Part shown: positions 54,955-61,998 of the stretch, in pieces | Layout of the letters: each line of letters begins with the position of its first letter | Position numbering within the stretch: the first letter of the stretch is position 1 | Assembly: GCA_013289685.1 (NCBI GenBank) | Contig: JABCZL010000021.1 | Location: 1 to 64,000, forward strand | Source: Acidobacteriota bacterium | GTDB lineage: Bacteria; Acidobacteriota; Terriglobia; Terriglobales; Acidobacteriaceae | DNA length: 64,000 nt | Reading direction: 5' to 3' | The notes under the pieces: generated by a model | Told to the model about the DNA's origin: nothing | What the model saw: only the letters and a program-made list of their open reading frames with translations | Database searches by the model: none | Translations under genes and position numbers: made by a program

Positions 54955-55090
54955 TCTGCACCGGCCGCGTTCCCGTGCCTGTCGCGGCACGGGTGCCCCA
55001 TTTCTCGCGCGTTCTTTGCGCGAGAAAGCCTGCCCTGAGCGAAGCCGAAGGGTGGGGATTTTCGACAGAGCGAAGCCGAAGGGGCGTAGC
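54955..55090. repeat. REP-like interspersed element
   Basis: Two strong hairpins (CCCGTGCC/GGCACGGG at 54972-54993, TTTCTCGCGC/GCGCGAGAAA at 55001-55027) followed by two copies of GAGCGAAGCCGAAGGG (55037-55052, 55068-55083). A compact non-coding element of this kind is likely to be present in many copies in the genome. The whole 54676-55386 gap otherwise has no gene I can support. Confidence 0.55.
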
Positions 55091-55386
55091 CCTGGGTAAA
55101 GTGGGAAAACAGAACAAGTCCCGGGACGGCACAGGCTCTCGCGCACACTCTTTTCGCACCCTTGCAGACCGAGACCCAACTCTCACGGAACCGGCTGCAC
55201 CCACGTCCGATTCCCATGTTTACGCCGCATCCCGCCATGGTTCACTGGCGGATACGCCTCTCAGCTTTCTTCGCGGTGGCCTGCGCGACTGGAGTTATAA
55301 TCCTGCGTCGGGCGAGCGTGTCCCGAAAGCAATCAGCGCGAACACGAAAATCCTCGGTCGATTGTGAAGGAAACCACCATCAGGAA

Positions 55387-56940
55387 ATGAAATTCGGAGA
55401 AAAATACGACCTTCAGGAGTCACTCACCACCGGTGGGGTAGAAACGTTTGTCGCCAACGACAAAATCAGAGGTGAGCGCGTACTGGTGCATATTTTGCAC
55501 TGTGACCCCCAGAAGCCCAACCAGCCCACCGTGCAATGGGTTCTTGAGTCCTTCCGCCGTCTCGCCCCAGAACCCGCCGGGCTCGTGCTGGAAACCGGCC
55601 GGTACAGTGGAACGCTCTACGCCTACCTGGTCACCAAGTTGCCGGAGGAAACCGCACTCCGTCGTTGGGTGCAACAGTACGAATCTCAACCGCGGGATAC
55701 CCGTGAGACTCCAGCGCCCGTCACAGTGCCGGCTCCGCCAACGCCAGCTCCTCCAACTCCGCCCCCACCTGCGGACCTGGCACCGACCGAACCTCCACAT
55801 GTTCCCGGTCCAGTCACACAATTACTCCGGACTTTTGAATCGCAATCCCGATCCGCCGTGCCCGGGGTTGCTTCGAAACCAGCCGAACCGCCTGCTCCGA
55901 ATCTCACCCCAGCGCCGGACCCCCTCCGCGCGGCGCCTCTCTGGAGTCCGGAAAAGGAGCCAGAACCTCCGCAATTCACAGTCCCGCCAAGATCGACGCC
56001 TGATATCAATCGGCCATCTGGCCCCTTTCGTCCCGATTTAGCAGCCAAGAATTTTCCTCCCGATCCTGCCCCCTCGTCAGCCGGCCCTAAACCAGGCGAG
56101 TTCACGAGTTTTTTCCAGGGCCCATTTCGCGGAGACCGTCCGTCGGATGTTCCTGCTTTATCTTCCTCGCCACCTCTGCCCCAGGAGCCTCCGAAAAAAA
56201 ACGTGGGCGACTTCACCGCCATGTTCGGCTCGGTGAAATCGCAGCCGCAGCAAGAAGAACCGCCTCCGAGCAAAGGAATCGCGGGAAACGAGCCTGCCGG
56301 CACGGGATTCACCGGATGGTTCACCCCAGAGTCTCCCTCGCGGACCTCCAGTACAACCCCGCCTTCCATGGGCCTGCCGCGGCCTAAGGTCGATTCCGGG
56401 CCCATCTTTCCCGAGCCCGCCAAAGAGCCCTTCTCCCCGCCACCACCAATGTCCTATGTCGCGCCCGCCCCGCCGATTTTTCCGGTTCCGACGCCTCCGA
56501 GTCCGCCCATGCCGAAGCTCCCCGTAGCAGCACCCTCCGGGGCAGCCGCTGAAGGTGCCACGAATGCATTTTCTCGCCCGGTCAGCGAACCGGCTCCCGT
56601 TGCGCCGCCGCCCCCCAGCGGTCCGAGTCCCTACACGGAGATTATTTCGGTAAAGAGCATGAATCCCTCAGCCGATCCCGCAGGCGAATCCAAGGAATCG
56701 CCGGCCCCATCGATGGCCCCGCCCGCGTTTGCCATGCCGCCCATGCCCGCGGCTCCCAAGACGCCAGCGCCGCCGCCCGCGCCAAAAATGACAGCGCCCA
56801 AAGCACCCAAAGCTCCGAAGGCTCCCAAGGTGGATGTTCCAGAGCCGCCGCCAGTCTCCTACTGGCCGCTGATCCTGACTCTCACAGTTCTATTCTTTAT
56901 TGCCGTTCTGCTGGTGCTCTATTTTTGGCTGAGACCCTGA
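55387..56940 (+). CDS. kinase N-lobe-like, proline-rich membrane protein
   Basis: 517 residues from ATG 55387 (MKFGEKYDLQESLTTGGVET), with CAGGAA upstream; a frame back to 55162 has no site. Residues 1-100 look like the N-lobe of a protein kinase (FVANDKIRGERVLVHILH in place of a P-loop and VAIK), then YSGTLYAYLVTKLPEETALR, but the catalytic lobe (HRD, DFG) is absent. Residues 105-485 are Pro/Ser/Thr-rich and disordered (PPKKNVGDFTAMFGSVKSQP). One membrane helix near the C-terminus (YWPLILTLTVLFFIAVLLVL). It lies between kinase and T6SS genes and may be a scaffold or substrate for the kinases. Confidence 0.8.
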   Translation: MKFGEKYDLQESLTTGGVETFVANDKIRGERVLVHILHCDPQKPNQPTVQWVLESFRRLAPEPAGLVLETGRYSGTLYAYLVTKLPEETALRRWVQQYESQPRDTRETPAPVTVPAPPTPAPPTPPPPADLAPTEPPHVPGPVTQLLRTFESQSRSAVPGVASKPAEPPAPNLTPAPDPLRAAPLWSPEKEPEPPQFTVPPRSTPDINRPSGPFRPDLAAKNFPPDPAPSSAGPKPGEFTSFFQGPFRGDRPSDVPALSSSPPLPQEPPKKNVGDFTAMFGSVKSQPQQEEPPPSKGIAGNEPAGTGFTGWFTPESPSRTSSTTPPSMGLPRPKVDSGPIFPEPAKEPFSPPPPMSYVAPAPPIFPVPTPPSPPMPKLPVAAPSGAAAEGATNAFSRPVSEPAPVAPPPPSGPSPYTEIISVKSMNPSADPAGESKESPAPSMAPPAFAMPPMPAAPKTPAPPPAPKMTAPKAPKAPKAPKVDVPEPPPVSYWPLILTLTVLFFIAVLLVLYFWLRP

Positions 56941-56969
56941 CCGCACGCACATCGCAGGAAAAAGCAAAT

Positions 56970-57045
56970 CATTTACAACAAAAGACACGAAGTATCACGA
57001 AGGCCTTGATTGCAGTTGCCTCCTTCGTGTCCTTAGTGGTAAATG
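56970..57045. terminator. inverted repeat between convergent genes
   Basis: CATTTACAACAAAAGACACG and its near-complement ending TCCTTAGTGGTAAATG form a long imperfect inverted repeat with spacer, between the stop of the proline-rich gene and the stop of tssK. A similar 'cacgaagg' core occurs on both arms. Likely a bidirectional terminator or BIME-type element. Confidence 0.55.
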
Positions 57046-57074
57046 CCTTCAGATTGAGGGGCTACTAAATCTCC

Positions 57075-58427
57075 TCACCCCGCCTGCGGAAGCAGAATCA
57101 GCAACTCCAGCGTCGGATTCGGAAGCTCCCCCGGAACGTACGCCGCAAAGTTGCGCGCGCGGTTGACCGCTTCCCAAGCCGGCCCCGACTGGTTTAACGC
57201 AAAATACTGATACTTCAACTTCACCGGAATCGCGCTCGGAGGACTGCTCAGATGACGCAACTGAATTCCCGGCAAAGCCTGCCGCACCAGGTGTTCAATG
57301 TGCGTTGCCGAACAAGCCTTTACCAACTGCGGCACTTTTTGAATGATGGTCTCTTCCGTGGTCTCCGCGCTCACCGCCAGGTACATGCGCGTATTGACCA
57401 GATATTTGTCCTGGTCGATGGCCGTCCCATAAATCGAGTCCTGCACCAATTTCAACGGCAGTGACACAAGATTGGTCGGCACAACCGTTTCCAGCAGCGA
57501 TCGCAGCTTCTCGTCGAGCTCTGAAAAGACCGGCCCCAGGGAATCATGCACGTAGAGCGGCAGATCGCGCGGCCGCAGTTTCTGCGAAAACGTCGTCAGC
57601 GATCCCGCCAGTGAAACCATCGTCCCATACAACTCTTCAGGGTGTCCCATCTTGCTCTCGTAGAGATGGGAGAAGGCCGGAAAGTTCGAGTTCACCGTAT
57701 ACAGCAGCCAGAAGTTGGCAATGTCCGATGCGGTGAAATCCGCCAGGCTCTGATTCTTCTGCCGCCGCCCCGCCGACAGCTGCGTGCTGCGCGCGGACAG
57801 CAGTTCCACCATGCCGCGCAACAGACCCACCAGATATTCGCTCGCGCCGATCTCGATGAGCGGCGGAATGAACCGCGGATTCAGTTGAAACGTGCCCGCC
57901 GGCGTCCGTTCCACATTGGCGATGCGCAGCACCGACGACCCTTCGCGGTTTTCCGATTCCGCCAGCAGCCGCATATTTTTTCGCGCTACCTGAATCGGCT
58001 TCTCGCTCGCTCCCGTATTCTCGTCGCGAAAGGCCGCCACTTCCGCCAGGTATCGTGTGCCGCCTTCTTTTCCGGTGGAAACATTCAGGCCGCGTTGCCG
58101 GTAATCCGGAATCGCCAGGTAAATGTCGAGGCTCTTCGTCCCCGGATCGAAGAATTCTTCCAGCGACTTCGACGGCGGCGGCGCGTCCGCCTCCGGAACC
58201 TCGAACATCAGGCCATCCGGAAAAATCCCCGTAGCGCGCGACACCGCAAACTGCCCATCGGTCAGCAGTTCCGCATTGATTGCCAGTTCCCGAAAACCCC
58301 ACGGACAAAACTTAAGCGCCTGCAGACGAAAATTGAGCGCGTCCTCGATGAAGCGGTCCTGCAACTGCAGATGCTGCGGCGTCAGGAACGTGCCTTTGGT
58401 CCAGAGAACTGGTTTTAGCTGCTTCAT
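57075..58427 (-). CDS. tssK: type VI secretion baseplate protein TssK
   Basis: 450 residues, a usual TssK length. The start MKQLKPVLWTKGTFLTPQHL matches the family's N-terminal shell domain (W-x-x-G-x-x-L-x-P-Q-H-L-Q). Further family features are LDIYLAIPDYRQRGLN, FIPPLIEIGASEYLVGLLRG (middle domain) and the C-terminal head (LPGIQLRHLSSPPSAIPVKL; YFALNQSGPAWEAVNRARNF; ELLILLP). TssK links the T6SS baseplate to the TssJLM membrane complex. Other structural tss genes are not in this window; they may lie beyond 64 kb or elsewhere. Confidence 0.96.
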   Translation of the reverse strand: MKQLKPVLWTKGTFLTPQHLQLQDRFIEDALNFRLQALKFCPWGFRELAINAELLTDGQFAVSRATGIFPDGLMFEVPEADAPPPSKSLEEFFDPGTKSLDIYLAIPDYRQRGLNVSTGKEGGTRYLAEVAAFRDENTGASEKPIQVARKNMRLLAESENREGSSVLRIANVERTPAGTFQLNPRFIPPLIEIGASEYLVGLLRGMVELLSARSTQLSAGRRQKNQSLADFTASDIANFWLLYTVNSNFPAFSHLYESKMGHPEELYGTMVSLAGSLTTFSQKLRPRDLPLYVHDSLGPVFSELDEKLRSLLETVVPTNLVSLPLKLVQDSIYGTAIDQDKYLVNTRMYLAVSAETTEETIIQKVPQLVKACSATHIEHLVRQALPGIQLRHLSSPPSAIPVKLKYQYFALNQSGPAWEAVNRARNFAAYVPGELPNPTLELLILLPQAG

Positions 58428-58738
58428 AGCATCGCGCCGCGCGCCCAGTCGGACTGGAGATGTCTCTCAGCCCATTCTCGGCACGGCTGCCCACAATAAC
58501 AATTCCTGAGCCAGGAAGCAAAGGGCAAATCGGCAAGAAACGACGACAGGTGGGAAAAAGCAGTCTTTTATGCTGCGCAGGATTTCGAATCGAGGACTGC
58601 CTGGAAGTTTGCCGAAAAACTCGCTTTTGTCGGTGCTACCGTGGAAGAGCGGCCCTGGCCGCGTAAGACGTTGAAAATTAATCCGGGCTTCAAGCCCCTG
58701 AGGCCGCTGAACCGAGTTTTTCAGCAAACTGCTAGGCG
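58428..58738. other. intergenic region upstream of tssK
   Basis: 311 bases between the tssK start and the stop of the next minus-strand gene. No ORF with protein-like character on either strand; presumably holds the tssK promoter. Confidence 0.4.
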
Positions 58739-59098
58739 CTACTCTCTCTCGTCGCGATCGGACTTCCACAGACTTTCCATGAACGTCAGCCATTCCTGGG
58801 TTCTGGCGCGCATGTTCTTTGCTACGTTGCGGGAAAAAACCGCCAAACCAAAATCACCGCGGGCCCGCCGAAGAACCAATTGAATTTCTTCCTGCAGGCT
58901 TTTGGAAACAGAAGCGTCGTTCTCCAGAACTTCCAGCAACTCGAACATATCCGGCGCGGACGCAATCAGGCTCGCATTCGCAGTGGTATCCACATCCGAT
59001 TCCACCGACGCTACCTGCTGCCCGCTGCGATCAATCACGCGCGACCACTTCGCCGGATCAATCCGCCACATCCCCGAACTCAACTTGGATTTCGCCAT
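58739..59098 (-). CDS. small hypothetical protein in the T6SS locus
   Basis: 119 residues from ATG 59098 (MAKSKLSSGMWRIDPAKWSR), AAGGGG site upstream. An N-terminal beta part (VIDRSGQQVASVESDVDTTA) and a long helical rest (NASLIASAPDMFELLEVLEN; LRRARGDFGLAVFSRNVAKN). No signal peptide or membrane helix. The position between tssK and the PAAR-like gene suggests an accessory T6SS role, but nothing proves it. The 353 bases upstream (59099-59451) contain no other gene. Confidence 0.6.
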   Translation of the reverse strand: MAKSKLSSGMWRIDPAKWSRVIDRSGQQVASVESDVDTTANASLIASAPDMFELLEVLENDASVSKSLQEEIQLVLRRARGDFGLAVFSRNVAKNMRARTQEWLTFMESLWKSDRDERE

Positions 59099-59451
59099 AC
59101 TACCCCTTAGAAGGTTCACTCCTACGTATCTAACTACTAATAGTGTAAGATGCTCCAGCTAACGGCAAGGTTACTAAGGTTCTTCAGGGGTTAACGGGGG
59201 GGATTCCACTTTGGATTGCCAAACCTCAGTGCATAGACCGTTGGCTAAGTGGATTGTTCTTAAACCCTTTTAAATCAGGACCTTTTTCGTGCAAACCCTG
59301 GAGAGTTGGCACTGCTCGGCAAGCGGCTGATAATCCACCATAAGAAGAAAAAAATTATCGCACCCATCCGCTCCGCGAAGCATCGCGCGGTTGCATTCGC
59401 TCCCGGCTTTGCTAGAATGCCCTGCAGCCAATTGGCGCGGGGGGGTCTCCT

Positions 59452-59841
59452 ATGGCGATGCAAGTCTGTATGGGAGCGATGATGATGTGCACCATGGGGA
59501 TCGCGCCCAGTTCCCTCGTGGTGCTGCCCACCAACATGGTGATGACCGACGAAATGCCGGACGCCAACATCATGGACTTCATTCCCATGGTCAACATCAT
59601 GACGTTCGGCATGTGCATGTCGCCCGCGAATCCCATGGTCGCCGCCGCCACTGCAGCAGCCATGGGCGTGCTGACTCCGATGCCCTGCATTCCTATGACG
59701 ATGGCCCCCTGGGTCCCCGGAGCCCCGACCGTGCTGCTCGCCGAAATGCCCACCCTCGACAGCACTTCAACACTGATGTGCATGTGGGCCGGCGTTATCA
59801 CCTTCGTCGACGCGGGAGAATTCACGGTGATGGTGCCGTAG
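59452..59841 (+). CDS. PAAR-like T6SS spike-tip protein (DUF4280/DUF4150 type)
   Basis: 129 residues. MAMQVCMGAMMMCTMGIAPS, then SLVVLPTNMVMTDEMPDANI, MDFIPMVNIMTFGMCMSPAN and PCIPMTMAPWVPGAPTVLLA form the repeating Cys/Met-rich, Pro-rich sheet of PAAR-like tips, which sharpen the VgrG spike and often bind metal. The length is a full single domain with no C-terminal toxin. It is encoded convergently to the candidate effectors. Confidence 0.9.
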   Translation: MAMQVCMGAMMMCTMGIAPSSLVVLPTNMVMTDEMPDANIMDFIPMVNIMTFGMCMSPANPMVAAATAAAMGVLTPMPCIPMTMAPWVPGAPTVLLAEMPTLDSTSTLMCMWAGVITFVDAGEFTVMVP

Positions 59842-59872
59842 ACGCGCCCACGCGCTCGGCGCTGGACTCGGC

Positions 59873-60448
59873 TCAGACCAATCGCGAGCCGTTCTCTGCG
59901 ACCTTCTGAATGCTCCCCAACGTGCCGAGATGAAACTGCGACGTGCACAAGCAGTGATGTAATGCTTCTTCCGCGTCGCCGGCGTGTGGATTTTCCTTGG
60001 AATTGTCCGTCGTTGCTCCCGCCACATGCGCCAGTTCGTGGATCAAAGTACAACCCAGCACATGGCTCGTCTCAAACAGGATCGTGGGGTCGATCCCAAT
60101 GTCCCGTCCCGCCGTGTCGGCATGCGGCAGATCAGCGTAGGAGTAACCAGACTTGGGTTCCAGGCAGTGAATCACTATGTCGTCTTCCTGCAGAACCTGT
60201 TTCAGGGTCTTGTGGCGGGTAAGCGTCTGGAAATAAGCATTGCACTTGCCACCGACGATATTGGCTCGTTGATTTACAAACCCCCAGGCCTCGTTCAGTT
60301 GCCGGTTTACATCTGCGTTCTTCGTGGTTCCGTCCTGGAATTGCGCCGTCAGAGTGTCGCTGTCGAACCCACGAAATCTGTAAATCTGACTGACGACGTT
60401 GGGCAGCAAACCTGAGTATTTGCCTTTGATGTCGATAATCAATGCCAT
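59873..60448 (-). CDS. zincin metallopeptidase, candidate T6SS effector
   Basis: 191 residues, no signal peptide. Contains H137-E138-L-A-H141 (TLIHELAHVAGA) followed by ENPHAGDAEEALHHC with His155, Asp158 and Glu160/161, so a HExxH zinc protease with a nearby third ligand, as in M35-like or related toxin proteases. N-terminal beta region VVSQIYRFRGFDSDTLTAQF. In a locus with VgrG, PAAR-like tip and a lysozyme, an effector role is probable. No obvious immunity gene is next to it. Confidence 0.7.
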   Translation of the reverse strand: MALIIDIKGKYSGLLPNVVSQIYRFRGFDSDTLTAQFQDGTTKNADVNRQLNEAWGFVNQRANIVGGKCNAYFQTLTRHKTLKQVLQEDDIVIHCLEPKSGYSYADLPHADTAGRDIGIDPTILFETSHVLGCTLIHELAHVAGATTDNSKENPHAGDAEEALHHCLCTSQFHLGTLGSIQKVAENGSRLV

Positions 60449-60492
60449 AGAAGCTGCTCCTTCAGCGGACCGAGTTTCAAGGGTCGCGCTGG

Positions 60493-61191
60493 CTACTTCG
60501 GCACGTGGACCTTTTCCGATTTGACCGTTTTCATGGTGTCCCCGACGCGTTCCCGGATGACCTTGAGGAAAACCTCGGGGTCCAGTGTTGGCCGTTGTTT
60601 CTCTTCCCCCACTAGCGTCAGCTTGTTGTGTAGAAACCGATAGGTGCGGGAGTCATACGACAATCCTGCGTAGCCGCCACGAGAGTACGTCGTCAGTTGC
60701 TGTTTTTCCTTGTCGACAGTAAACATCGGGTAGGTGCCCAGCGGTTTGAATGTCTTGGTTTCAGGATCAAAGAGCCAGTAGGCAGCTTGCGAATTTGCGC
60801 CACCTTGATCGATAACCAGCATGAGATCCAGATAACCGTCGAAATTAATATCCACCCCGCCAAAGAAGAATGTCTCGTCTTGTCCGATAGGTTCCATTCC
60901 ACTCACCGGCAGGGTTTGCGGTGCCTCGAATTCAGGGCCGGCGACTTTGATTGCCTCGACCGCGCGCTCGCCACCATTCGTCTTCAGTTCGAAGGTGAAC
61001 GAATAAGGCGGAAGACCTGCTCCTGGCGAGAAGGTGCACGGATGACAGTCTTTGACGTGGGAGGGCGGAGTGACTTGCCCGGTGGCGGCCGTGACACCCA
61101 GCACCGCAATTACGAGAAGTCTAAAGCACCAACAGACATTTCGCGCGCCGCAAATGGGCTTTTCGTTCCTCAAGGTCGTTATACCCGCCAT
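60493..61191 (-). CDS. XAC2610-type exported protein, candidate immunity protein
   Basis: 232 residues. Signal peptide in the first 40 residues (CFRLLVIAVLGVTAATGQ); start 61191 overlaps the GH19 gene by 71 bases, an internal TTG being possible. FGGVDINFDGYLDLMLVIDQ is a calcium-binding-like FG-GAP motif and, with SYDSRTYRFLHNKLTLVGEE, is characteristic of the XAC2610 family, whose structure is like i-type lysozyme inhibitors. It probably resides in the periplasm and protects from the adjacent lysozyme. Confidence 0.75.
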   Translation of the reverse strand: MAGITTLRNEKPICGARNVCWCFRLLVIAVLGVTAATGQVTPPSHVKDCHPCTFSPGAGLPPYSFTFELKTNGGERAVEAIKVAGPEFEAPQTLPVSGMEPIGQDETFFFGGVDINFDGYLDLMLVIDQGGANSQAAYWLFDPETKTFKPLGTYPMFTVDKEKQQLTTYSRGGYAGLSYDSRTYRFLHNKLTLVGEEKQRPTLDPEVFLKVIRERVGDTMKTVKSEKVHVPK

Positions 61192-61912
61192 TCACTTTGT
61201 GTGTAACCGCATGTACGTTATCGGCGTCGGCCAAGGGGTTAACCTTCTTCAACGTAGTCCAGTACCAGCCTGCCGAGTCGACCGCGAAACTCGCATCGGT
61301 GGCGATGAGAACGCTTGTCGTGTCGCTGAGAAAGTCGCGGTCGCAGTATTCTCCGTAGGCCGTATAGTTCGACCTCCCCGTCAACTGGAGCAAGCCCCTT
61401 CCCTTGAAGCGAGGTCCGTCTCCGTCTTCGGTATTCCCTAAATCGTCGTTGCCATTCAGATATGCGCCCGAGTCCAACTCCTGCATCCAGCGCAAATCCC
61501 CGCATTCCACTCCGACCTGAGCTAGAAAATGAGCGATGCGGAGTGGCGTATTAATTTCGTAGTCGTGCATTGTATCGACGATCAAGACATAGTAGCGGTC
61601 CAGCAAAGCGTCGGTCGCTCTGGGCATGATGCCCTTCATTTTGTTTTGCGTCAGATCCGCGGTCAGACCGGCACGCAATTCGTCGAGAGTATGTCCACCA
61701 ACGTCCACTTTCTTGTCAGGTTTTGCCATCTTCATGACCTGACTTTGAAACTCACCGATGCGATCGTTCGTACCCTTCCCGATGTGCCCGTCTACTTCCA
61801 AAGGCTCGGTTGAGTCGAGGCGCTCCAGGTTCTCATTGAGCAGTGCCTGCACCATCTTGACATCGGTAAACTGGTTTGTGCCGTGAACGCCGACAGAATG
61901 GATTATGCACAT
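61121..61912 (-). CDS. GH19-type muramidase/endolysin, candidate T6SS effector
   Basis: 263 residues, no signal peptide. N-terminal peptidoglycan-binding-like unit 15-85 (VQALLNENLERLDSTEPLEV, VDGHIGKGTNDRIGEFQSQV), then a GH19 catalytic domain 90-260: E136 (HFLAQVGVECGDLRW), E145, KGRGLLQLTGRSNY (170-183), and RATDALLDRYYVLIVD. GH19 enzymes in this size class cut peptidoglycan. Directly downstream of vgrG and overlapping an XAC2610-type gene, it is a good T6SS effector candidate. The first catalytic motif has V-E-C in place of the usual H-E-S. Confidence 0.82.
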   Translation of the reverse strand: MCIIHSVGVHGTNQFTDVKMVQALLNENLERLDSTEPLEVDGHIGKGTNDRIGEFQSQVMKMAKPDKKVDVGGHTLDELRAGLTADLTQNKMKGIMPRATDALLDRYYVLIVDTMHDYEINTPLRIAHFLAQVGVECGDLRWMQELDSGAYLNGNDDLGNTEDGDGPRFKGRGLLQLTGRSNYTAYGEYCDRDFLSDTTSVLIATDASFAVDSAGWYWTTLKKVNPLADADNVHAVTHKVNGGYNDLEERKAHLRRAKCLLVL

Positions 61913-61998
61913 CTGAGAGGGAACCTCCTTTTTGGCTCACAGCAGAGCGACGTTGTGATTACACAAGGGCCAGGCGTAGCTCCATTTGTTTGCAACCA

